From positions 92,984-148,787 of the forward strand of contig CAMMDS010000002.1 of the NCBI GenBank assembly GCA_946495655.1: DNA of 55,804 nt. Direction: 5' to 3'. A model generated the notes under the pieces. That model was not told the DNA's origin. It did no database searches and saw only the letters and a program-made list of their open reading frames with translations. The position numbers were made by a program, and so were the translations under genes. Positions within the stretch are counted from its first letter, which is position 1. Each line of letters starts with the position of its first letter. This stretch comes from an uncultured Clostridium sp. (GTDB lineage Bacteria; Bacillota; Clostridia; TANB77; CAG-508). Below, piece by piece: positions 10,039 to 19,182 of the stretch.

Positions 10039-11028
10039 TTATCCTTTATCATTTTCATCTTTTTCATCTTTTTCAATAATAATGTCAGCTGGTTTGCTAG
10101 ACTTTTCTTTCTTTTTTCTAGAATTGTTTTTTACTAATGCATATATAACAACTATTACTAAAATTGATATAAGAATTATTGATAATATCATTGGAAATTT
10201 TGAGGCTTCTTTCTCTGAGTTCTGCATAATATTGTTTGCAGTTTGTGAAAAAGTATTAGCAATCATTTCTTCAATAGTTAAAGAAGTATTATAATAATTT
10301 GTTTCAAAATAACCCCATAAGATATCTATAGCTTCATTATCCATAATTGTGTCTACACTATATCCACTTAAATATCTAAATTCTCCTTCCATCTCTTGTT
10401 TAGAATCATTTTTACATTGGAAATATGCAAATATGAAATGTCCTTCATCTTCAAATTTTTCTTCATATATCTTTTCCAAATACTCATCTGCTTTAGTTGG
10501 ATTTAAATTATTTCCATTCCATAAATCACTTTGATATGGTACAAATAATACATATGGCTGAACTCCTGTTTCTTTATAGAAATCTTCCAATCCCTCAATT
10601 AAAACTTTCTCACTGCTAATCCAACCAATTTCGTCTTCATACCAATCTGTTTTTGTTACTACTCCTTGTAACGGTTCTCTACTCTTTGTAGTACTTGGTA
10701 CATTATTGTTTGTATTTGTTACAGATACACAACCTGTAGAGCAACCATTAAAAAATCCTGAGAACATAAAAAGTATAAACAAAATTATAATTAATGAAAT
10801 TCCGCTTCCACATCCACATCCAGTTCCATATGGCCTTCTATATCCCCAACCATATCTTGGACCAAATACTGGCCCTCCAAAATGTGGACCTCCTACTGGT
10901 CTATGTCCAAAGCCTCCTCCGCTTGAAAAACCACCTGAAGACCTGCCACCTCCTGAAAATCCTCCAGAAGATCGACCTCCTCCAAATCCGCCACTACTAT
11001 GACCTGAACCGCCACCACTTCTTCCCAT
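10039..11028 (-). CDS. glycine-rich membrane protein with TPM-domain-like extracytoplasmic region
   Basis: N-terminal GGG/SSGGF repeats, TM, ~150 aa soluble region, C-terminal TM and basic/acidic tail. Confidence 0.6.
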   Translation of the reverse strand: MGRSGGGSGHSSGGFGGGRSSGGFSGGGRSSGGFSSGGGFGHRPVGGPHFGGPVFGPRYGWGYRRPYGTGCGCGSGISLIIILFILFMFSGFFNGCSTGCVSVTNTNNNVPSTTKSREPLQGVVTKTDWYEDEIGWISSEKVLIEGLEDFYKETGVQPYVLFVPYQSDLWNGNNLNPTKADEYLEKIYEEKFEDEGHFIFAYFQCKNDSKQEMEGEFRYLSGYSVDTIMDNEAIDILWGYFETNYYNTSLTIEEMIANTFSQTANNIMQNSEKEASKFPMILSIILISILVIVVIYALVKNNSRKKKEKSSKPADIIIEKDEKDENDKG

Positions 11029-11160
11029 ATAAACCTCCATAAAAGTTCTAATATATTTTTATAGAGTATACCATTTAAAAATTATTCTTTCAAGTTTATT
11101 TAAAATAAAAAATATATATTATCTATATAATTACGCAAATAAAAACTTTATACATAAATA

Positions 11161-11190
11161 TTGACATTTTGGCATAAAATACTGTAAAAT
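11161..11190 (+). promoter_or_regulatory. sigma-A-like promoter for the aspS T-box transcript
   Basis: TTGACA (11161-66), 18 bp, TAAAAT (11185-90). Confidence 0.6.
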
Positions 11191-11217
11191 ATATATTATG
11201 TATATTAAATTAAATAT

Positions 11218-11455
11218 TGCGTTGAAAATGACGAGGGATTAAAAGTTGCTAACAGAGATAAGAGGTCGTCGGCTGAAAGCCTTTTTTAGAAGAACATAAT
11301 CCACTAACACATTGGAGCAATTTTATATAAAGTGGAAAAATTATATTTATAGTTTTTATTTTATTTAACTATTTTTAATTTTTCAAGCTGGGTGGCACCG
11401 CGGAATATATTTTCGTCCCTGCATATTAATGCAAGGGCATTTTTTATGCCCTAAA
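11218..11455 (+). promoter_or_regulatory. T-box leader upstream of aspS, with terminator
   Basis: tgggtggcaccgcgg (11389-11403) is the canonical T-box motif, followed by a ccctgcatattaatgcaaggg terminator; stem I base ggatt(11236-40)/aatcc(11298-302). Confidence 0.95.
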
Positions 11456-11474
11456 ATGAAAGGATGATTTTATT

Positions 11475-13220
11475 ATGAGTAGTTTTAGAACCCACACATG
11501 TGGTGAATTAACTTTATCTGACGTTGGCAAAGAAGTTAAAATTTGCGGTTTCGTTGAAACTATAAGAGATTTAGGAGGTTTGGTTTTTTTAGATATTAGA
11601 GATATGTATGGTATTACTCAAGTTGTTACTTCAGGTAAAGAAAATATTGTGGATTTTTCTTCAAGAATTCCTTTGGAATCTAGTGTTTGTGTAGAAGGAA
11701 TTGTTAGAAAAAGAGATCCTGAAACATATAATCCTAATATTGCAACAGGAGAAATTGAAATTGTAATAAAAAATATTACAGTACTTGGTAAAAGGACAAA
11801 AATGCTTCCATTTGAAATAAATAAAAGTCAAGAAGTACGTGAAGATTTAAGATTGAAGTACAGGTTCTTAGATTTACGTTCATCTAGATTGCAGAACAAC
11901 TTGATACTAAGAGCACAAGTTCTACAATTTTTGAGAACTCAAATGATAGAACAAGGATTTTTAGAAATTCAAACTCCAATCCTTACAAGTTCATCCCCAG
12001 AAGGCGCTAGAGATTATTTGGTACCTAGTAGGCTACACCCAGGAAAATTCTATGCACTTCCTCAAGCGCCACAACAATTCAAACAATTGTTAATGATATC
12101 TGGAATAGATAAATATTTTCAAATAGCCCCTTGTTTTAGAGATGAAGACGCAAGAGCTGACCGTGCACCAGGAGAATTCTATCAGTTAGATATGGAAATG
12201 TCATATAGTACGCAAGAGGATGTATTTAATGTGATAGAACCTATAATTTACAATACATTCACAAGATTTTCTGATAAAAGAGTTTCTAAATTTCCTTTTC
12301 CTAGAATTCCATACAAAGAAGCAATGGTCAAATATGGTACTGATAAACCAGATTTAAGAAATCCATTATATATTATAGATTTATCAGATTTCTTTAACAA
12401 ATGTTCTTTTAAACCATTTATTGGCACAACTGTAAGAGCAATAAAAGTAAATGGACATATGTCTAAAGGATTTCATGAAAAAATGCTTTCATATGCTATG
12501 TCAATTGGTATGGGAGGACTTGGGTACTTAGAAGTACAAGATGATTTATCATATAAAGGACCTATTGATAAATTTATCCCACAAGAATTAAAAAAAGAAT
12601 TATTAAAGCTTGCTGATTTAAATAAAGGAGACACTATCTTTTTCATTGCGGATTACGAAAAAAGAGCAAATGAACTTGCAGGGCAGATAAGACAGGAACT
12701 TGGAAAAAGATTGGATTTAATAGATGAAAATTTATTTGAATTCTGTTGGATTGTAGATTTTCCAATGTATGAACTTGATGAACATGATAGAATAACATTC
12801 TGTCATAACCCATTTTCTATGCCGCAAGGCGGATTGGAATCATTAGCTACTAAGAACCCATTAGAAATATTAGCTTATCAATATGATATAGTATGTAATG
12901 GAATAGAGTTATCATCTGGAGCAGTTAGAAATCATGATCCAGAAATAATGATTAAAGCATTTGAAATAGCCGGATATACTAAAGAAGATATTCAATCTAG
13001 ATTTTCAGCTTTATTCAATGCTTTCCAATATGGAGCACCACCACATGCAGGTATCGCACCTGGCATTGATAGAATGCTTATGCTATTAACAGGAAGTGAT
13101 ACAATTCGTGATGTAATTGCTTTCCCAATGAATAGTAAAGCAGAAGATTTATTAATGGGAGCACCTGGAAAAGTAACCAGAGAACAATTAAAAGATGTTC
13201 ATATAAAGCTTGATTTATAA
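11475..13220 (+). CDS. aspS: aspartyl-tRNA synthetase (bacterial type with GAD insertion)
   Basis: FRDEDARADRAPGEFYQLDMEMSY; GIAPGIDRMLMLLTG; full-length 581 aa. Confidence 0.97.
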   Translation: MSSFRTHTCGELTLSDVGKEVKICGFVETIRDLGGLVFLDIRDMYGITQVVTSGKENIVDFSSRIPLESSVCVEGIVRKRDPETYNPNIATGEIEIVIKNITVLGKRTKMLPFEINKSQEVREDLRLKYRFLDLRSSRLQNNLILRAQVLQFLRTQMIEQGFLEIQTPILTSSSPEGARDYLVPSRLHPGKFYALPQAPQQFKQLLMISGIDKYFQIAPCFRDEDARADRAPGEFYQLDMEMSYSTQEDVFNVIEPIIYNTFTRFSDKRVSKFPFPRIPYKEAMVKYGTDKPDLRNPLYIIDLSDFFNKCSFKPFIGTTVRAIKVNGHMSKGFHEKMLSYAMSIGMGGLGYLEVQDDLSYKGPIDKFIPQELKKELLKLADLNKGDTIFFIADYEKRANELAGQIRQELGKRLDLIDENLFEFCWIVDFPMYELDEHDRITFCHNPFSMPQGGLESLATKNPLEILAYQYDIVCNGIELSSGAVRNHDPEIMIKAFEIAGYTKEDIQSRFSALFNAFQYGAPPHAGIAPGIDRMLMLLTGSDTIRDVIAFPMNSKAEDLLMGAPGKVTREQLKDVHIKLDL

Positions 13221-13255
13221 AATGAGAAATTGGGGACAGACCCCATTTTCTCATT
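13221..13255 (+). repeat. GGGAC-core palindromic repeat, class 1 copy c
   Basis: aatgagaaattggggacagaccccattttctcatt. Confidence 0.9.
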
Positions 13256-14009
13256 TTTCTATTCTATAAATTCTATTTCTATTTACTTGTAAATATTGTG
13301 CTAATTTAATATTAGAAATTTTTATTCTATCTTTTATCTCCACTACTATGTTTTCTAGATATACAGGATTTTTTACCAATTCTACTATTTTTTTATCATA
13401 TCTTTCTTCTAAATCAATTAGAATTTCTTTCATATTTTCTTGTAACATATCATCATATTCCGCAAAATAATACTTGTTTTTTACATGCATAGCTCTAAAC
13501 TGTTCTAAATCTAATACTTTACTTCCAAAAACTAATTCTATTATATTTTTATCAATAAATCCCTCTCTTCTTATGTAATTTGAGTAACTAGAAAATTTGT
13601 AATCTTCACAATTTTTTACAATATTGGCCTTAACAGGATTATTATGTATATAAGAAATACAATTAAGAAGATATTTTTGATTAATGATTGGTTCGCTTAA
13701 AAATCTATCTCTAAAAACATGCCCCACTCTATTTTCTATATGATTATAGTATCTAGCATAATCTTCATTTATTTTCTTCATAAAACTTGATAGCTTTTTA
13801 GCATTATCTGTATGTAAAAGTAAATGTGCATGATTATACATAATAGCATATGCCACAATATCTATTTCTGCTTGTATTTTTCCTTTTTTCAATAAATTTA
13901 GATATTTCCTCTTATATTTATCTTTTTTAAAAATAAACTCTTTATTTACACCTTGTACAATTACATGAAAAAAAGATGTATGTAAACTTTCTCGCGACCT
14001 TCTTGGCAT
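13251..14009 (-). mobile_element. IS200-like / REP-associated tyrosine (Y1, RAYT-like) transposase
   Basis: MPRRSRESLHTSFFHVIVQGVNKEFIF... MYNHAHLLLHTD (HxH) ... EDYARYYNHIENRVGHVFRDRFLSEPI (Tyr region) with a C-terminal extension; flanked by inverted class 1 repeats. Confidence 0.9.
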
Positions 14010-14076
14010 AAAATCACAACCTTTCATTATTTGATTTTACCCCCGAAGATGCATGAAAATCTCATACATCCTTTTT

Positions 14077-14107
14077 TGAGAAATTGGGGTCTGTCCCCAA
14101 TTTCTCA
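14077..14107 (-). repeat. GGGAC-core palindromic repeat, class 1 copy d
   Basis: tgagaaattggggtctgtccccaatttctca. Confidence 0.9.
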
Positions 14108-16711
14108 TTAGTTTCCATAATAACTATCTATTAGTATTTGCTTTAGTTCTGTTACAAGTGGCAATCTTGGATTTGCAGTTGTACATTGGTCTTCAAATGC
14201 TCTGTCTGCAAGCATATCTACTTTTGCCATAAATTCATTTTCATCTATTCCTGCTTCTTTGAAGCTCTTCTCTATTCCTAAATCTTCATTTAGCTTCTTA
14301 ATTTCTTCTATTAATGAATTTACACCTTCTTCATTTGTATCAGCCTTAAAGTGCATTTTTCTTGCTAAATCTGCATATTTTTGATCAGCTATAAAGTATT
14401 CATATTTAGGGAATGATACAAATTTTGTAGGTTTGCTACTATTGTATTTTATAACATATGGAAGAAGTATTGCATTTATTCTACCATGTGCCATATGGAA
14501 TTCTGCACCGATTTTATGTGCTAAAGAGTGGTTTATTCCTAAGAATGCATTTGTAAATGCCATACCAGCTATTGTACTTGCATTATGCATATGTTCTCTT
14601 GCTTCTTTATTGTCTCCGTGATTATATGCTTCTCTTAAATTCTTAAATACAAGTTCTACAGCTTTTTCAGATAAACCATCTGTATAGTCTGATGCCATGT
14701 TTGAAACATATGCTTCTATAGCATGTGTTAAAACATCCATACCTGTATCTGCTGTAATTCTCTTTGGCAAGCTCATTACTAAGTCTGGGTCTACTATTGC
14801 AACATCTGGTGTTAATTCATAATCTGCTAATGGATATTTTTTGTTAATTTTCTTATCTGTTAAAACTGCAAATGATGTAACTTCTGAACCTGTTCCTGAT
14901 GTTGTTGGTATTGCCACAAATTTTGCTTTTTCGCCTAATTTTGGAAATTTATATGTACGCTTTCTAATATCCATAAATTTTAATTTTAGTCCTTCAACAT
15001 CAGCATCTGGATGTTCGTAGAATAACCACATTCCTTTTGCAGCATCTATTGGACTTCCTCCACCTACTGCAATAATTACATCAGGCTTGAATTCATTCAT
15101 CATTTGAACTCCTCTATTAATTGTATCAAATGATGGATCAGATTCTACATCTGAGAATATTTCTGAATGTACATATTCATGTCTTTTTCTTAGGTGATAT
15201 AATATTTTATCTATATATCCTAATTCGACCATTGATGGGTCTGTTACTATAAATGCTCTTGTTATATCTGGCATTTTTTCTAAATATCCTATTGATCCTG
15301 CTTCAAAATATATTTTTTCTGGAACTTTAAACCATTGCATATTAACTCTCCTCTCTGCAACTCTTTTTATATTTATCAAGTTTACACTAGATACATTTGC
15401 TGTTGTTGAGTTTCCTCCAAATGTACCACAACCCAAAGTAAGTGATGGCATATTAGTGTTGTATATATCACCAATCGCGCCGTGTGTTGATGGAGAATTT
15501 ACAATGATTCTTCCTACTTTTACTCTTTCAGAGAATTTAAGTATTGTATCTTTATCTTCTGAATGGATTACTGCAGAATGTCCAAGTCCACCAAATTCAA
15601 TTAATTTTTCTGCTAAGGCTATTCCTTCATCTGCATTTTCTACTACATAATATGCAAGAACTGGACTTAGCTTTTCTTTAGAGAATGGATATTCTATTCC
15701 TACACCATTTTCTTTTAAGACTAATACTTTAGTATCTTTAGGTACTTCTATTCCTGCGGTCCCCGCAATTTTATATGGACTTTGTCCAACAATTGCAGAA
15801 TTTAAAGCACCATCTTTCTCTTTTATAAACATTGTATCTCTTAATTTTTGTGTTTGCTCATCAGATAAGAAATAACATCCTGCTTCTTTCATTAATCTTT
15901 CAAATTCATCTTTGATATCTTTATCAACTATTACTGATTGTTCTGAAGCACAAATCATTCCATTATCAAATGATTTTGACATAACTAAATCATTTACTGA
16001 TGTTTTTAATTTAGCTGTTTTATCAATATAGCATGGAACATTTCCAGGTCCAACTCCTAAAGCTGGCTTTCCACATGAATATGCTGCTTTAACCATTCCT
16101 GTTCCACCTGTAGCTAAAATTAAGTTAACATCTGGATGGTGCATAAGCATATTTGTTGCAGTTATAGATGGTTCCTCAATCCATAAAATACAATTTTCTG
16201 GTGCTCCTGCTGCTATAGCTGCATCACGTAATATTGTAGCCGCTTCCACACTACATTTTTGTGCTGATGGATGGAAACCAAATACAATAACATTTCTTGT
16301 TTTAGCTGCAATTATTGATTTAAACATTGTTGTAGATGTTGGGTTCGTAACTGGTGTTACACCTGCAATAATCCCAATTGGCTCTGCAATTTCTACATAC
16401 CCCTCTTCTTCATTTTCTGAAATAACTCCAACTGTTTTATCATATTTAATACTATGATAAATATATTCTGTAGCAAACATATTCTTTGTTATTTTGTCTT
16501 CATAAATTCCTCTACCAGTCTCTTCTACTGCCATTTTAGCAAGTTTCATATGATTTTCAAGCCCTGCCATAGACATAGCTTTAACTATTCTATCTACATC
16601 TTCCTGTGTGAGTTTCATATATTCTTCTGATGCTTTTTTTGCTTTTGTCATAAGCTCATCTATCATATTTTTAATCTTTGCTTGTTCTTCCTCACTAATT
16701 TCCTTGCTCAT
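14108..16711 (-). CDS. adhE: bifunctional acetaldehyde-CoA/alcohol dehydrogenase
   Basis: N-terminal ALDH domain and C-terminal Fe-ADH domain (GGGSPIDAAKGMWLFYEHP; AFLGINHSLAHKIGAEFHMAHGRINAILLPYVI). Confidence 0.97.
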   Translation of the reverse strand: MSKEISEEEQAKIKNMIDELMTKAKKASEEYMKLTQEDVDRIVKAMSMAGLENHMKLAKMAVEETGRGIYEDKITKNMFATEYIYHSIKYDKTVGVISENEEEGYVEIAEPIGIIAGVTPVTNPTSTTMFKSIIAAKTRNVIVFGFHPSAQKCSVEAATILRDAAIAAGAPENCILWIEEPSITATNMLMHHPDVNLILATGGTGMVKAAYSCGKPALGVGPGNVPCYIDKTAKLKTSVNDLVMSKSFDNGMICASEQSVIVDKDIKDEFERLMKEAGCYFLSDEQTQKLRDTMFIKEKDGALNSAIVGQSPYKIAGTAGIEVPKDTKVLVLKENGVGIEYPFSKEKLSPVLAYYVVENADEGIALAEKLIEFGGLGHSAVIHSEDKDTILKFSERVKVGRIIVNSPSTHGAIGDIYNTNMPSLTLGCGTFGGNSTTANVSSVNLINIKRVAERRVNMQWFKVPEKIYFEAGSIGYLEKMPDITRAFIVTDPSMVELGYIDKILYHLRKRHEYVHSEIFSDVESDPSFDTINRGVQMMNEFKPDVIIAVGGGSPIDAAKGMWLFYEHPDADVEGLKLKFMDIRKRTYKFPKLGEKAKFVAIPTTSGTGSEVTSFAVLTDKKINKKYPLADYELTPDVAIVDPDLVMSLPKRITADTGMDVLTHAIEAYVSNMASDYTDGLSEKAVELVFKNLREAYNHGDNKEAREHMHNASTIAGMAFTNAFLGINHSLAHKIGAEFHMAHGRINAILLPYVIKYNSSKPTKFVSFPKYEYFIADQKYADLARKMHFKADTNEEGVNSLIEEIKKLNEDLGIEKSFKEAGIDENEFMAKVDMLADRAFEDQCTTANPRLPLVTELKQILIDSYYGN

Positions 16712-16728
16712 ATTTACCTCCTTCACTT

Positions 16729-16818
16729 TGTCCCATTGGGGACAGGCCTTTTTGTCCCACTTGTCCCAAAAGGGACAGGCCTAAAAGCGACAATCTTGTC
16801 GTCTTGGGGACAGACCTA
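16729..16818 (+). repeat. GGGAC-core repeat, class 2 copy b (composite)
   Basis: tgtcccattggggacaggcctttttgtcccacttgtcccaaaagggacaggcctaaaagcgacaatcttgtcgtcttggggacagacct. Confidence 0.8.
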
Positions 16819-16929
16819 TAACTGTATTTTATTTTTCAATCGTTTTATATGATATATAATTACCATATCAATGTCAAGTTGTTTTCAACGCATTTTTCGA
16901 GATTTTAAGCCATTTTTATACTATTTCAA

Positions 16930-17391
16930 TTAATATATTGTTTTGTTTTTTTCTTCATATTCTTTAAATAAATTAATACATTCTTCTCTATCAATTTGTT
17001 TTAATTGAATTAAATCTTTGTTCTTCCCCTCTAGATAATCATATATAACATCATCTCTAAACCCAATATTTCCTGCATCTTCTCTTGTACATGCATAATA
17101 TACTTCTTTTATATTTGCCCAGATTATTGCAGATAAACACATTGGGCATGGCTCACATGATGTATATAGAATATATCCAGATAAATCGTAAGTTCCAAGT
17201 TTTTTACAAGCTTCTCTTATAACGTTAACTTCTGCATGTGCTGTTGGATCGTTGTTTGCAAGTACCATATTGTTACCTTTTGCAATAATATTTCCTTCTT
17301 TATCTGTAATTACTGCTCCGAATGGTCCTCCTTCATTATGGCATATACCATATTCTGCACATTCTTTAGCTATCCTCATAAAATTATTCAT
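16930..17391 (-). CDS. CDA-fold nucleoside deaminase (guanine deaminase-like)
   Basis: NNDPTAHAEVNVIREACKKLGTYDLSGYILYTSCEPCPMCLSAIIWANI. Confidence 0.9.
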   Translation of the reverse strand: MNNFMRIAKECAEYGICHNEGGPFGAVITDKEGNIIAKGNNMVLANNDPTAHAEVNVIREACKKLGTYDLSGYILYTSCEPCPMCLSAIIWANIKEVYYACTREDAGNIGFRDDVIYDYLEGKNKDLIQLKQIDREECINLFKEYEEKNKTIY

Positions 17392-17535
17392 GTTTTCTCC
17401 TCTCGTTTTAATACAATATCTATCCTATTATTTTTTTATTTAGCTTTTTTATTCTATATTATTATTAAAATTTTATCAAGTTTAAATTAAAATACTTTTA
17501 CGAATTATAAATTGCAATAATAAATTTCCGGTTTA

Positions 17536-17697
17536 TTATGCACATAATTTTTCCAATATTTGGTTGGTGCTTTTATAATTAAACATGGCTCTCGGATAAT
17601 TATTTATCCAATTTTCCACATACTTTATAAATTCCTCTGATATTAGCGTTATATCTGTTCCTTTAGGTATGAATCTTCTAAAACAATAATAGAAAGA
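17536..17697 (-). pseudogene. IS30-family transposase C-terminal remnant
   Basis: Minus strand reads ...CFRRFIPKGTDITLISEEFIKYVENWINNYPRAMFNYKSTNQILEKLCA*, typical of IS30 transposase C-termini; no 5' part. Confidence 0.75.
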
Positions 17698-17706
17698 TTT
17701 CTTCCA

Positions 17707-17898
17707 ATGTTGAAATTTCTTATCATTCCTATAATATTAATAATAGGTTTGTTAATTTATATTAAAAGAAATAAAAATGATATTAACAAATCTCAAAAAG
17801 TAAAAATTGCTAAAATAGCTTGTTTGGTGCTTTTAGTATTATTTATAATAGCTATAGTCTTTTTATATTTCATAAAAAGTATATCAGAAACACTATAG
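17707..17898 (+). CDS. small membrane protein, 63 aa, hypothetical
   Basis: Two hydrophobic segments; directly upstream of a radical SAM gene. Confidence 0.45.
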   Translation: MLKFLIIPIILIIGLLIYIKRNKNDINKSQKVKIAKIACLVLLVLFIIAIVFLYFIKSISETL

Positions 17899-17935
17899 AT
17901 AGCAAAATTTTTTTTAAAATTAGGTGAACAATTAT

Positions 17936-19030
17936 ATGTTAAAAGAAATATACAAATTAGGCGAATTAGAACTAATAAAAAAAGCTAAAGAACAAGAACT
18001 TGAAAATCATCCTCTCATAGATTTGTTTTGGGAATGTACTTTGACTTGCAATGCAAATTGTAAGCATTGTGGTAGTAGTGCTGAAAAAAGGAAATACGAT
18101 GGTGAATTAACAACTGATGAAATAAAAAATGCTTTTAAGCAAATTGCAAATGACATGAATTCTAATAATATATTAATAAATGTAACAGGTGGAGAGCCTC
18201 TTGTAAGAGAAGATTTATGTGATGTAATGGAATATGCTACTAATGAATTAGGCTTTCATTGGGGAATGACTACAAACGGTATTTTATTAAATGATGCAAA
18301 TATTAACAAATTAAAAAAAGCAAATATGGAAACAATATCAATTAGTATTGATGGTCTAAAAGATACACATGATGAATTTAGAGGAGTACCCGGTTCTTAT
18401 GAAAAAATAATTCAAAACATCAAAAAGTTAAAACAAGCTAATTTTGTGAAGCATTTACAGGTTACAACAGTTTTCCATAAGAAGAACATAAATCAATTAG
18501 AAGAATTATATGATGTTATGCTTGAATTAAATTTAAATTCATGGAGATTAATTTCAATGGATCCTATTGGTAGAGCTAAGGAAAATGAAGAACTTTTGTT
18601 AAATGAATCGGAACTTAGGAAGTTGTTAGACTTCATTAAGTCAAAGAAGAAAAAAAAGAAATTAATATTAGAATATGGTTGTCCAGGTTTCTTAGGATTA
18701 GAATATGAAAAAGAAGTGCGAAGAAATTATTTCTATTGTAGAACCGGAATTAGTATTGCTAGTATTTTATATAATGGAGATTTATATGTATGTCCAAATG
18801 TTCCTAGAATAAAAAGTTTAATTCAAGGGAATATTAGAAAAGATAATTTTAAAGATGTTTGGGAAAACAAATACAAAGAATTTCGAACTAAAGAAAGAAC
18901 CAAATGTGAAGAATGTTCAAAATGTTTTTATTGGGATGAATGTCTAGGCGGTGCATTTCACACTTGGGATTTTGAAAAACAAGTACAAAATAAATGTCCA
19001 TATAAAATGTTACATCATGCTGATCATTAA
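17936..19030 (+). CDS. radical SAM/SPASM domain protein
   Basis: CNANCKHCG (CxxxCxxC), TGGEPLVREDL, C-terminal Cys-rich SPASM (YVCPNVPR...CEECSKCFYWDECLGGAFHTW...CPYKM). Confidence 0.9.
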   Translation: MLKEIYKLGELELIKKAKEQELENHPLIDLFWECTLTCNANCKHCGSSAEKRKYDGELTTDEIKNAFKQIANDMNSNNILINVTGGEPLVREDLCDVMEYATNELGFHWGMTTNGILLNDANINKLKKANMETISISIDGLKDTHDEFRGVPGSYEKIIQNIKKLKQANFVKHLQVTTVFHKKNINQLEELYDVMLELNLNSWRLISMDPIGRAKENEELLLNESELRKLLDFIKSKKKKKKLILEYGCPGFLGLEYEKEVRRNYFYCRTGISIASILYNGDLYVCPNVPRIKSLIQGNIRKDNFKDVWENKYKEFRTKERTKCEECSKCFYWDECLGGAFHTWDFEKQVQNKCPYKMLHHADH

Positions 19031-19071
19031 TATATTATTTTCAAGTTATTACATATTTATATACACTAATT

Positions 19072-19115
19072 GAGCAAACAGTTAAATATATCTATTTTAC
19101 TGTTTGCTCTTTATA
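19072..19115 (+). terminator. terminator after radical SAM gene
   Basis: gagcaaacagtaaa-like stem ending in tactgtttgctctttat. Confidence 0.75.
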
Positions 19116-19182
19116 TTAATAACCATATATTACTTATGGACTATCATATTTTCAAAAATATTTAATTTATATCATTTTATTT

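Noticed and set aside
10706-11002. Pro-rich 98-aa ORF on + strand
   Set aside because: Antisense of the glycine-rich coding region of the TPM-like gene; composition artefact.
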